From Gammaproteobacteria bacterium (lineage in GTDB: Bacteria; Pseudomonadota; Gammaproteobacteria; Acidiferrobacterales; Acidiferrobacteraceae): a stretch of DNA of 20,160 nt. The DNA is taken from assembly GCA_028064935.1 (NCBI GenBank), contig JAPTWT010000205.1, forward strand, positions 1 to 20,160. Direction: 5' to 3'. The notes beneath the pieces were generated by a model. That model was given only the letters and a program-made list of their open reading frames with translations. It was not told where the DNA came from and did not search any database. Below are positions 1 through 6,065 of this stretch, one piece after another (the first letter of the stretch is position 1; each line of letters opens with the position of its first letter). A program made the position numbers and the translations under genes.

Positions 1-18
1 CGCTTTGCGATTCGGCAT
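1..18 (-). CDS. tnpB: TnpB (IS200/IS605 OrfB), first six codons only, runs off left edge
   Basis: The minus strand reads MPNRKA from an ATG at 18-16 and then leaves the window. Many IS1341-type TnpB proteins begin with (M)xNRKAFKxR, so I read this as the N-terminus of a second TnpB copy. A perfect TATAAT lies at 30-25, only six bases before the ATG, so the message could be nearly leaderless; no good -35 is seen at normal spacing. An IS605-type hairpin lies behind it at 79-102. Six residues are little evidence, so the call leans on the hairpin and on the TnpB at the other edge. Confidence 0.4.
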
Positions 19-78
19 GTTTCCATTATACTCGGTTAATATGCCAACGCATAGGCGATAGCGTCGCTTCACCACCCC

Positions 79-102
79 CCTGAACCGCTACGCGGTTACA
101 GG
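79..102 (-). repeat. Bulged hairpin with GTA triloop, probable IS200/IS605 left-end hairpin
   Basis: On the minus strand the stem is CCTG, one extra T, AACCGC, loop GTA, GCGGTT, CAGG. A foldback stem with one unpaired base on the 5' arm is the classic shape of the ends bound by Y1 transposases of the IS200/IS605 family. It lies about 60 bases upstream of the TnpB start, where the left end of such an element belongs. The outer boundary of the element is not clear. Confidence 0.5.
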
Positions 103-120
103 CGGAGCACTGCGGCGCTT

Positions 121-156
121 TTGGTAGTCGGAGAGGTTCAGGATGTTCGCGGGCAT
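121..156 (-). pseudogene. Possible ISL3-type transposase N-terminal remnant
   Basis: The minus strand reads MPANILNLSDYQ (156 down to 121) and then loses the family resemblance, ending at a stop at 90-88 inside the IS605 hairpin. ISL3-family transposases often begin with a similar NILNLxxY stretch followed by a conserved 'E.DYH' segment; that second part is missing here. The inference is an ISL3-type insertion that was later cut by the TnpB element. The call rests on twelve residues and is weak. Confidence 0.3.
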
Positions 157-159
157 CGG

Positions 160-201
160 TCAAGCCGCTGCCACTGGAAGTCGCTGAGGATCGCGGCTCA
201 T
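160..201 (-). pseudogene. hepT: HepT toxin gene, truncated after about eight codons
   Basis: An ATG overlaps the mntA stop (ATGA, 201-198), as in intact mntA-hepT operons. The reading is MSRDPQRL followed by PVAAA and a stop. The first eight residues match the usual start of HepT (DUF86) proteins, while the conserved body with the RX4-6H ribonuclease motif is absent. The gene has been lost beyond this point, apparently by insertion or deletion next to the transposase remnants. The effect is an MntA without its usual partner. Confidence 0.55.
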
Positions 202-488
202 ACAGGACTGGCCTCCTTGAGCACGGTGGCGCGGAACTTGTCCGGCAGCCCGTTGGGTGTCAGCACATCCACCGGCACGCCGAGCAGCTTGCGCAGCTCC
301 ACGCGGATCGCGCTGATGTCGAACAGCGTCGTTTCCGGCGTCGGGTCGATGAGGATGTCAAGGTCGCTGCTGTCGGTGTCCTGGCCGCGCAGCACGGAGC
401 CGAAGACCCGAGCATTGCGAGCGCGGTGCGACTCGACCACATGCCGGATCGCGGCACGGTTCGAGGCCAAGGCTTTAGAGGGTTTCAC
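198..488 (-). CDS. mntA: MntA-like nucleotidyltransferase antitoxin
   Basis: A 96-residue minimal nucleotidyltransferase. From the GTG start it carries VFGSVLRGQDTDSSDLDILI, the GSxxRG...SDxDxxI signature of pol-beta-type enzymes, with the two metal-binding aspartates in SDLDIL. MntA proteins AMPylate and so neutralise the HepT ribonuclease. I prefer the GTG at 488 (VKPSKAL) because family members usually begin M-x-P-S; a TTG at 497 is possible. The start overlaps the end of the gene at 475-900, so the two are probably co-transcribed. The downstream hepT keeps only about eight codons, so this is an orphan antitoxin unless it serves another toxin elsewhere. Confidence 0.85.
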   Translation of the reverse strand: MKPSKALASNRAAIRHVVESHRARNARVFGSVLRGQDTDSSDLDILIDPTPETTLFDISAIRVELRKLLGVPVDVLTPNGLPDKFRATVLKEASPV

Positions 489-900
489 GTCTTCCAATAG
501 CTCTTAGCCTTTTTATTTCTTCCGTCAACGAATCCTCTGGAAGGCGACTGAACTCGGTAATCCGAAACTCTTTGAGTTCCCATTCCCCGCTATCTGTACG
601 AATCCATTTCGCATGTCCATGTACCATGAACCACCTGTAGAGACCTTCGCCCGACGCCATTTCCCGCGCTTGATCGTGCGTTAAGACTCCATTCCAATTT
701 CTGCCTGCGCTGTCCGTCATCTGGGCATAGGCCGATTGGTCACGGCCCTCAATCCGATAGAGCATTGCTTTTATCGTGGCAGGTTCTGTAAAAGGGCCAA
801 TCGGCTTCGGCATCGGAATTTCTCGGCCAGCTAGGTATAGCGCCTCTTCAAAATTGCCCTCGTTCGCTGCCACAAGAATCTTGTCGCGCACCTGGGTCAT
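475..900 (-). CDS. Hypothetical protein, 141 aa, upstream of mntA
   Basis: I do not recognise this family. The protein is soluble and mixed in charge, with aromatic stretches around residues 88-105 (GLYRWFMVHGHAKWIRT), a possible small alpha/beta fold, and a charged C-terminal helix (EEIKRLRAIGRRE). The ATG at 900 follows GAGAGG at about eight bases. Its 3' end overlaps the mntA start by 14 bases, so the two genes are probably coupled. Whether it belongs to the MntA/HepT cassette or merely precedes it is unknown. The coding sequence is less GC-rich than the genes further right, which could fit a separate origin. Confidence 0.65.
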   Translation of the reverse strand: MTQVRDKILVAANEGNFEEALYLAGREIPMPKPIGPFTEPATIKAMLYRIEGRDQSAYAQMTDSAGRNWNGVLTHDQAREMASGEGLYRWFMVHGHAKWIRTDSGEWELKEFRITEFSRLPEDSLTEEIKRLRAIGRRETL

Positions 901-934
901 GACGGCCGCCTCTCTGTGTATGGGTTTAGCAGCA

Positions 935-1402
935 TTACGAAGGACGCTGCCCGGACTCGTCTTCGGGATTGTCCTGGTTCTTCTCGCTAGTGAGTCGGAC
1001 TATCTCCGCCTGGATCGTGCGCAAGACCTCGGTGGGCGTCTCTTGCGCGGCCTTCATGAACATCTTGATCAACAAAGGGCCGTCACTCGGTGTCGATCGG
1101 CCCGCGACGGCGCGCTGGACCATATCCGCCACGCGATTAGCCTGGGTCTGATTCGCCATCATCTCCTGATAGGTATCCTCGGAGATCTGTTCCGCGTCAT
1201 TATCAGGATCACCGCAATAGGGGTCGCGGGCCAAATCATCCGTGGGTTCCCAAGGAAAAATATAGGGCGGACTATAGGGGTCTCCCACGTGCCTGGCATG
1301 CTCGAGCGCCTTCTCCACCGCCTGCTCCTGGGAAGAGGCCTCGACGGCGATCGTGGCGCTTTCCGTGATGTCGCGGGTGACCAAAACACGATAGTGGGGC
1401 AT
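935..1402 (-). CDS. Hypothetical protein, 155 aa, with N-terminal beta-strand/helix module
   Basis: The ATG at 1402 is preceded by AGGAG at seven bases, which decides the start over longer readings. The protein begins MPHYRVLVTRDITESATIAV and continues with EASSQEQAVEKALEHAR: a strand pair then a helix rich in alanine and glutamate. The second half carries an acidic, glutamine-rich helix pair (EDTYQEMMANQTQANRVADMV) and ends in a polar tail. The opening resembles that of the protein at 3989-4429 in layout. No catalytic motif is seen. It lies 13 bases after the stop of the gene at 1416-2246, in the same minus-strand series. Confidence 0.7.
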   Translation of the reverse strand: MPHYRVLVTRDITESATIAVEASSQEQAVEKALEHARHVGDPYSPPYIFPWEPTDDLARDPYCGDPDNDAEQISEDTYQEMMANQTQANRVADMVQRAVAGRSTPSDGPLLIKMFMKAAQETPTEVLRTIQAEIVRLTSEKNQDNPEDESGQRPS

Positions 1403-1415
1403 AAGGATCTCCTGT

Positions 1416-2246
1416 TTAGTGGGGGCCATGTCCAGAGGACTGTGGGTCATCCTCGATTCCTGGCGCGCCCCGGAGAGGTGTCCCCCGCGGCGCCGCACGG
1501 GTCAGGCTTGGCACAAGACCGGCCAGAATGGCATCTTGCACCACCTCGCCTAGGATTTTCTGAAACATTACCCGGTCCTCCGCGGCATGTAAGGGTTTCT
1601 CCAGCCTGAACAGGAGGTGCTCATCCCGCAAGACGCGCATCATACGCCCCACCACCCGGCGGGCAGCGTCCAGGGTGCGCGTGACACAGATGCGTTCGCC
1701 CGTGGCGCAGAGCGAGATTGCCCATCCACCCCGAATAGCGGCGTTCTTGACAGGTGGCGGGGCATGGATGGCGAAAGTGGTTCCGCAGAGGTAGGCCGCC
1801 ACATTGACCCGCCGGGAGCGGGAGCCGTTATAATCCATCAGAGGCGCAAATTCGCCCCGTATCGTAGGGGAGGGCTGGTCGAACCGGGCGCGCGCCGCCT
1901 CGATCTCCTGCTCATGCAGGACCTCCATGGCCCTTTTCTCCGCCTGAGCTTGTTCGTACCGGGCCTCCCGTGCGGCTTCCTGGGCGCAGGCCACGTCATA
2001 GGCGGCGCGCAGATCAGGGTGCAGGATCTGATCGGGTGAGGCGATGACGCCCAAGATCGAGCGACCCTCCGCGATACGACGCATCAGGGCCGACCACGTC
2101 CCCAATCCATCAAAGGGGGTCAAGACCCCGTGTTCCCAAAGCCCGACGCGGAAACGCCCATCCGATTGCGGGATCAGGACTTGCGTCGTGTTTTTGTACC
2201 GCAAGACGGCGACGGCGCGCTGCGGCAAGACTTCGGTGTCGGTCAT
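1416..2246 (-). CDS. Hypothetical protein, 276 aa, with central coiled coil
   Basis: Function not recognised. The N-terminal third holds short beta-rich segments (AVAVLRYKNTTQVLIP, FRVGLWEHG). Roughly residues 95-135 form a long charged helix (AQEAAREARYEQAQAEKRAM and onward), likely a coiled coil. A basic helical segment follows (DAARRVVGRMMRVLRDEHLL). The ATG at 2246 has AGGAG about ten bases upstream; an upstream TTG at 2276 would overlap the preceding stop but is a weaker start. It lies between two other minus-strand unknowns and is probably in their operon. Confidence 0.65.
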   Translation of the reverse strand: MTDTEVLPQRAVAVLRYKNTTQVLIPQSDGRFRVGLWEHGVLTPFDGLGTWSALMRRIAEGRSILGVIASPDQILHPDLRAAYDVACAQEAAREARYEQAQAEKRAMEVLHEQEIEAARARFDQPSPTIRGEFAPLMDYNGSRSRRVNVAAYLCGTTFAIHAPPPVKNAAIRGGWAISLCATGERICVTRTLDAARRVVGRMMRVLRDEHLLFRLEKPLHAAEDRVMFQKILGEVVQDAILAGLVPSLTRAAPRGTPLRGAPGIEDDPQSSGHGPH

Positions 2247-2272
2247 GGAGGATCTGCTCCTGTTTCGTCTGG

Positions 2273-2539
2273 TCAAGTCCGAGGAATTGTCGCCATCTCG
2301 GTATCCGGCAACGTCATCACGACATCGTACTCGCTCAAGGCGTGCGCGAAGGCCTCCATCACGCGCGGGTCCTCCGCGGCGCGGGCCCGCTCCAGGTCTT
2401 CCCGCAAACCGGCGCTGTCGTCGCCTGGCTGCAAAAAGACCGAGGCCCCGTCCGTCAAGCGGGTAATGATCAGCCCGCCGGATGGGTCATTGGTGAGAAG
2501 GTGGCGATCAGAGAGAAACAGGACGCGGGCGGATGACAT
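2273..2539 (-). CDS. Hypothetical protein, 88 aa, first gene of the minus operon
   Basis: Small acidic protein of unknown function. The ATG at 2539 sits just behind a strong GGAGG, which chooses it over an upstream TTG at 2566. It contains strands (ARVLFLSDRHLLT, GLIITRLTDGASVFL) and then helices (SAGLREDLERARAAEDPRVM). It is the promoter-proximal gene of the series 2539 to 198, divergent from the operon starting at 2618, so the 78 bases between them should hold promoters for both. Confidence 0.65.
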   Translation of the reverse strand: MSSARVLFLSDRHLLTNDPSGGLIITRLTDGASVFLQPGDDSAGLREDLERARAAEDPRVMEAFAHALSEYDVVMTLPDTEMATIPRT

Positions 2540-2573
2540 CGGACCTCCAAAACGGGATACAATCAATCGGCGC

Positions 2574-2594
2574 TATGCTATAGTAGCTACCATA
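2574..2594. promoter_or_regulatory. Operator-like palindromes in divergent intergenic region
   Basis: Between the divergent genes at 2539 and 2618 lie GCTATAGTAGC (2577-2587, arms GCTA/TAGC) and the perfect GTAGCTAC (2583-2590), inside outer arms TATG and CATA. The AT-rich TATGCT/TATAGT could also serve as a -10. This is what an autoregulated divergent control region looks like, but no partner -35 is convincing. Confidence 0.35.
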
Positions 2595-2617
2595 ACACAT
2601 TTTTCCGGGATGACGAT

Positions 2618-3334
2618 ATGGCGGGCACCGAAAAGACGCAAAACCGGGGGCATTGCCAGTGCTGCGGGCGACAACAAGCCGTCCTGGAAAATACCGGGTT
2701 GATCGCCAAACACGGCTACACGGTCGAGAATGGATGGTTTCAGGGGGTGTGCTCGGGGCATGAGTTCCTCCCCTTAGAACGGGAACGCACCAAAACGGAC
2801 GAGGTTTTGCGCGCGACCCGCGCCGAAATCGCCCACCTACAAACCATGGTCGCGGGACTCTTAGATGGGTCGGTACGCCCCGCCACCGCCATCCCGATCC
2901 CCTACGAAATCGAGTGGGTCCGTGGTGTCCAGATGCCCAAACGCATCCCCTATATGGACGCCACCGCGACCCAACAGCAGCTCGCCGTAAACGATATGCT
3001 CTACGAGACACGATCACGCATCACCATGGGGACCCAGTTTGTGGAAACCCTGGAGGCAATCGTGCAGGATGTCCATGGTCAACCACTAAAAGTGGTGCCC
3101 CGTGTCCCGCCCCCAGACCCTATCGTCAAGGGGGAGTGCCGTACCCTGTGGGGCGGAATGGTGGGGCGAGTCACACGCGTCCGGGAAAATCGCGTGTATT
3201 ACGAAGAACCCGCGCACCCCGACGATGGCGTTCGGTGGACATCGACACGGCAATGGCGATCATTCCGTCCCGCGAACCCGATAGAAGCCGACCCCCAGGG
3301 GCCTGCGGAAGATGAGGGAGACCCCCATCCATGA
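2618..3334 (+). CDS. Hypothetical protein with N-terminal Cys-rich (zinc-ribbon-like) motif
   Basis: A 238-residue protein. Near the start it has GHCQCCGRQQAV and then GVCSGHEFLP, giving a C-x-CC...C-x2-H arrangement that suggests a small metal site; the pattern is common in uncharacterised phage and plasmid proteins. A charged helix follows (TKTDEVLRATRAEIAHL). The C-terminal third contains a compact beta segment (VGRVTRVRENRVYYEE) and an acidic proline-rich tail. ATG 2618 has GGGA seven bases upstream. It is the first gene of the long plus-strand operon and its stop overlaps the next start (ATGA at 3331). Function unknown. Confidence 0.7.
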   Translation: MAGTEKTQNRGHCQCCGRQQAVLENTGLIAKHGYTVENGWFQGVCSGHEFLPLERERTKTDEVLRATRAEIAHLQTMVAGLLDGSVRPATAIPIPYEIEWVRGVQMPKRIPYMDATATQQQLAVNDMLYETRSRITMGTQFVETLEAIVQDVHGQPLKVVPRVPPPDPIVKGECRTLWGGMVGRVTRVRENRVYYEEPAHPDDGVRWTSTRQWRSFRPANPIEADPQGPAEDEGDPHP

Positions 3335-3849
3335 GCTTACGACGCGAGAGTGACCAAAGGGCACACGAAACGGACATCCCGGTCCAGGTAATGCGGGTCG
3401 GGCACCGCTCGTATCTGGTACGGGCCTGTCCCGACCCCGCCACCGGGAAACCGGGGCGCCCCGTTTGGATCGACGCCTCTTGGTTGAACCCGGGGAATCG
3501 GGTCGCCCCCGAGGCCTTGGCCAGCGGGGTCCGCCTCGCCGCCCGCAAGCCCGCGGCGCCGCGCGTGGCGATCGGCCCCGTGGCGCGCGAGACCGAGAAG
3601 GCGGTGGCCGTCTGGATGACCGCGGTCTCCGCCGAGCCTGCCCCGGCGCGCGCCTTGGTGTGGTTTCCCCGGCGAGTCGTGAAGGACGGGACAGTCCCAG
3701 TCAGTGTCTGGGGGAAGGCCTGGAAAGAGGGCTGTGCCCAGGCCTGTTTCCAACAGAGCGAGCGGGTTCGTATGCACGAACAGGAAGGGGAGAACCCTTA
3801 CTGTGAACGGGGAGACCCGGAAGATAAGGACGGGGTATGTCCCGGGTAA
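3331..3849 (+). CDS. Hypothetical basic protein, 172 aa
   Basis: The start overlaps the previous stop as ATGA, a sign of translational coupling. The protein has a beta-rich N-terminus (VQVMRVGHRSYLVRACPDPATG), a proline/arginine-rich centre, and a C-terminus with two cysteines (EGCAQACFQQ) and a charged tail. No family recognised. Its last 13 bases overlap the small membrane-protein gene at 3837. The long open frame in the same strand that runs from 3704 through this gene's end is not used, because ribosome-binding signals favour the short gene and the start at 3989. Confidence 0.65.
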   Translation: MSLRRESDQRAHETDIPVQVMRVGHRSYLVRACPDPATGKPGRPVWIDASWLNPGNRVAPEALASGVRLAARKPAAPRVAIGPVARETEKAVAVWMTAVSAEPAPARALVWFPRRVVKDGTVPVSVWGKAWKEGCAQACFQQSERVRMHEQEGENPYCERGDPEDKDGVCPG

Positions 3850-3992
3850 GGGTATGGGGGCGGTCCCTGGCGGACGGATTAGGGTGGGCGGCCTTGGGCA
3901 CCCTTGTGAGTGTGTATGGTGTGACCCTGGGGCTCATGGGGGCCTTGGGCTGCGGGCGGAGACGCCCTCGATGCGGAGGTTTCCTCAGATGA
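3837..3992 (+). CDS. Small predicted membrane protein, 51 aa
   Basis: The frame begins MSRVRVWGRSLADGLGW, has a hydrophobic stretch at about residues 17-38 (AALGTLVSVYGVTLGLMGAL), and ends with a basic, cysteine-containing tail (CGRRRPRCGGFLR). This is the pattern of a single-pass membrane peptide with positive residues on both sides. AAGGA lies six bases before the ATG. The gene overlaps the upstream stop by 13 bases and the downstream start as ATGA at 3989, so it fits the coupling pattern of the operon exactly. A lysis-type or membrane-anchor role is possible but not shown. Confidence 0.55.
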   Translation: MSRVRVWGRSLADGLGWAALGTLVSVYGVTLGLMGALGCGRRRPRCGGFLR

Positions 3993-4429
3993 AAATGAAG
4001 ACCTACAATGTCCGGTGGTGTTTGGGGATCGATGCCGCGTCTCCACGCGAGGCGGCGATGGAAGCCCATCAGGAAATGCAAAGACCGGGAATGGACCTCT
4101 CCTTTTTTGAGGTAGACGAAGAGGGTCGGGGGGAAACAACCCAGGTCGATCTCACGCAAGAACCGACGGAAGACCGCGTGGTGTGGGATGGCGTCACGCA
4201 AATCCAGACCGAGGCGGTCCTGAAGAAATACTACCGGGACCGGATTGAGCAGGGGTTCCTGCTCATGGATCAACTCCCGGACTTGCTGGCCCGCTTGACC
4301 ACGCAAAACCGAGGGACCTCCCTGGCGGAGATCCAACCGGAGATCCTGAAGACGGAGGGGGCGGTGCCCTGGGATGTCTCCGCCAACCCCCATGATGACG
4401 AGTCCCTGGGGACGGAGCCTGGGCCATGA
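3989..4429 (+). CDS. Hypothetical protein, 146 aa (MKTYxVxW-type small protein)
   Basis: GGAGG lies nine bases before the ATG at 3989, which fixes the start. The N-terminus MKMKTYNVRWCLGIDAASP continues with REAAMEAHQEMQ: a beta strand pair and an alanine/glutamate helix found at the start of many uncharacterised plasmid proteins. The middle is acidic; a helical segment (KKYYRDRIEQGFLLMDQLPDLL) follows; the tail is acidic. The start is coupled to the small membrane protein and the stop overlaps the ligase start. Function unknown. The opening has the same layout as that of the protein at 935-1402. Confidence 0.7.
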   Translation: MKMKTYNVRWCLGIDAASPREAAMEAHQEMQRPGMDLSFFEVDEEGRGETTQVDLTQEPTEDRVVWDGVTQIQTEAVLKKYYRDRIEQGFLLMDQLPDLLARLTTQNRGTSLAEIQPEILKTEGAVPWDVSANPHDDESLGTEPGP

Positions 4430-5589
4430 TGACGATCTCGGGTATCCTGTACAAGCGCACCTCCACGGGTGCGATCCAGCAATGGTCGCAAGAGATCGAC
4501 GGTCCACGGTATCGGACCTTCTCGGGCCAAGTCGGCGGCAAACTGGTGGTCTCCGAGTGGACGGTCTGCCAGGGCAAAAACCTGGGGCGCGCCAACGCCA
4601 CCACCGCCGAGGAGCAGGCGGCCCGCGAGGTCGCGGCCAATGCTGCCAAAAAGCGCAAAGAGGGCTACCACGACTCGATCGAGGCGATCGACACCCCGCG
4701 CCAGAGCGTGATGCTCGCCAAGGATTATAAGAAGTACGTCGATCGGGTGTTCCAGGGGATCTATAGGCCCTGTTCGCAACCAAAACTCGACGGGATGCGC
4801 TGCTTGGCGCGCAAGGACGGTCTCTGGTCGCGTAAGGGTAACCGTATCCTCTCCACCCCCCATATCGAACGAGCCCTGGAACCACTGTTTGGGCAGTACC
4901 CAGATATGGTTCTGGACGGCGAACTGTACAACCACAACCTCAAGGCGGACTTCAATCGTATCGTCTCTTTGTGTCGCAAACAAAAACCCAGCGTTCAAGA
5001 CTTGTTGGAATCCGCCGAACTGATCCAGTACCACGTCTATGATATCGCCTCTGATACCCGCGGCTTCCATGAGCGCAACCAAACCCTGGACTTTTTGTAC
5101 TCCCGGGGTTTATTGACGCACCTGCCGCTCCATCGGGTCGCCACGACAATCATCAGTCACCCAGACGAACTGAACGCCCTCTACGAGGCCTATCTCGAAG
5201 ATGGTTATGAAGGGCAAATCATACGAATCGGGAATGCCCCTTATGTCAATAAAAGGACAGACGCACTCTTAAAGCGCAAGGAGTTCCAGGACTCCGAGTT
5301 TCGCATTCTCGACATCCGTGAGGGGGTCGGCAACCGCAGCGGCATGGCCGGTTACGCGATCATGGAACTCCCGGATGGCCGGACATTTAAGCCCAACTGC
5401 ATGGGTAACCGAGACCATCTCCGTTCCTTATTGGAGAACAAGGCGGAGGTTATCGGGGGTTGGGGGACGGTCCTCTATTTTGGCTTCACCCCGGACGGCA
5501 TCCCGCGCTTCCCGCGGCTCAAGGACCCGAAGGCCCCACAGCCGGTCGACGCCCTCGATGAAGACGAGGACGCGGGGCCGTGCCCTTAA
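4426..5589 (+). CDS. Phage-type ATP-dependent DNA ligase
   Basis: This 387-residue enzyme seals nicks in DNA using ATP. Residues 1-80 form an N-terminal module (LYKRTSTGAIQQW...GKNLGRANATTAEEQA) seen in many phage and plasmid ligases. The catalytic core follows: motif I KLDGMR with the adenylated Lys at about 120, LDGELY at 163-168, EGQIIR at 262-267, and motif V LLKRK at 281-285. A C-terminal OB-like part (GMAGYAIMELPDGRTFKPN) and an acidic tail complete it. All key residues look intact. The start overlaps the previous stop, and ATGATG gives two equivalent starts. It sits four positions after the Cys-rich protein and two before the PP-loop enzyme. Confidence 0.93.
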   Translation: MMTISGILYKRTSTGAIQQWSQEIDGPRYRTFSGQVGGKLVVSEWTVCQGKNLGRANATTAEEQAAREVAANAAKKRKEGYHDSIEAIDTPRQSVMLAKDYKKYVDRVFQGIYRPCSQPKLDGMRCLARKDGLWSRKGNRILSTPHIERALEPLFGQYPDMVLDGELYNHNLKADFNRIVSLCRKQKPSVQDLLESAELIQYHVYDIASDTRGFHERNQTLDFLYSRGLLTHLPLHRVATTIISHPDELNALYEAYLEDGYEGQIIRIGNAPYVNKRTDALLKRKEFQDSEFRILDIREGVGNRSGMAGYAIMELPDGRTFKPNCMGNRDHLRSLLENKAEVIGGWGTVLYFGFTPDGIPRFPRLKDPKAPQPVDALDEDEDAGPCP

Positions 5590-5609
5590 CCACCAGAGAG
5601 AAAATCCCG

Positions 5610-6065
5610 ATGCCAAATACCGAGAAAGACGAGGGCGCGCGCTACCTGATCGATCTGGCCCCCTATGCCATACCGGGGCAAGAAAGCATCTCCGATGTGC
5701 GGCTGGCTTGCGCCCTGATGTCGGGAAAAAACGACAACATGGACCTTTTGACCACGAGCGACGGATGGACCTTGCGGTTGTGTGGTCGCTTGATCTGTCG
5801 CGTGGTCGAGAAGGATCAGAGCGTCACCGAATATCTGGGCGGGTCCAGCGTGCCACCACCGGATGTTATCGCGGCGATCGAGTCGGGACAGGGAGACGAC
5901 CTCACCAATATCTTGATAGAAGAAAACCCCTATTTTGAATGGATAGATGCTGAATCTGTTCATTTTTTCGTGTGCGAACAGAACAGTATCCAATTAGACC
6001 CCCAGAAGGAGATAGAGCGGTTGCTGGCCTATATACAAAACCAAGACATAAACATCTGCCCATGA
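5610..6065 (+). CDS. Hypothetical acidic protein, 151 aa
   Basis: No family recognised. The protein contains a short ordered segment (TSDGWTLRLCGRLICRVVEK) that reads as beta strands and an acidic C-terminal half (FEWIDAESVHFFVCEQNS). I chose ATG 5610; a GTG at 5580 overlapping the ligase end has GAGGA nine bases upstream and is a real alternative that would add ten residues. The stop overlaps the ATG of the PP-loop gene, so the two are probably coupled and may act together. Confidence 0.65.
   Translation: MPNTEKDEGARYLIDLAPYAIPGQESISDVRLACALMSGKNDNMDLLTTSDGWTLRLCGRLICRVVEKDQSVTEYLGGSSVPPPDVIAAIESGQGDDLTNILIEENPYFEWIDAESVHFFVCEQNSIQLDPQKEIERLLAYIQNQDINICP

Noticed and set aside
776..1609. 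Long plus-strand open frame over the minus-strand unknown genes
   Set aside because: It lies antisense to genes with good ribosome-binding sites and has the arginine/glycine-rich look of GC-rich shadow frames.
3701..4885. Minus-strand 394-codon open frame antisense to the operon
   Set aside because: It covers the ligase and two coupled genes in reverse and is dominated by Arg, Pro and Ser; no family features.
4270..5082. Minus-strand 270-codon open frame antisense to the ligase
   Set aside because: The opposite strand encodes the ligase's catalytic motifs in order, so this is the shadow.
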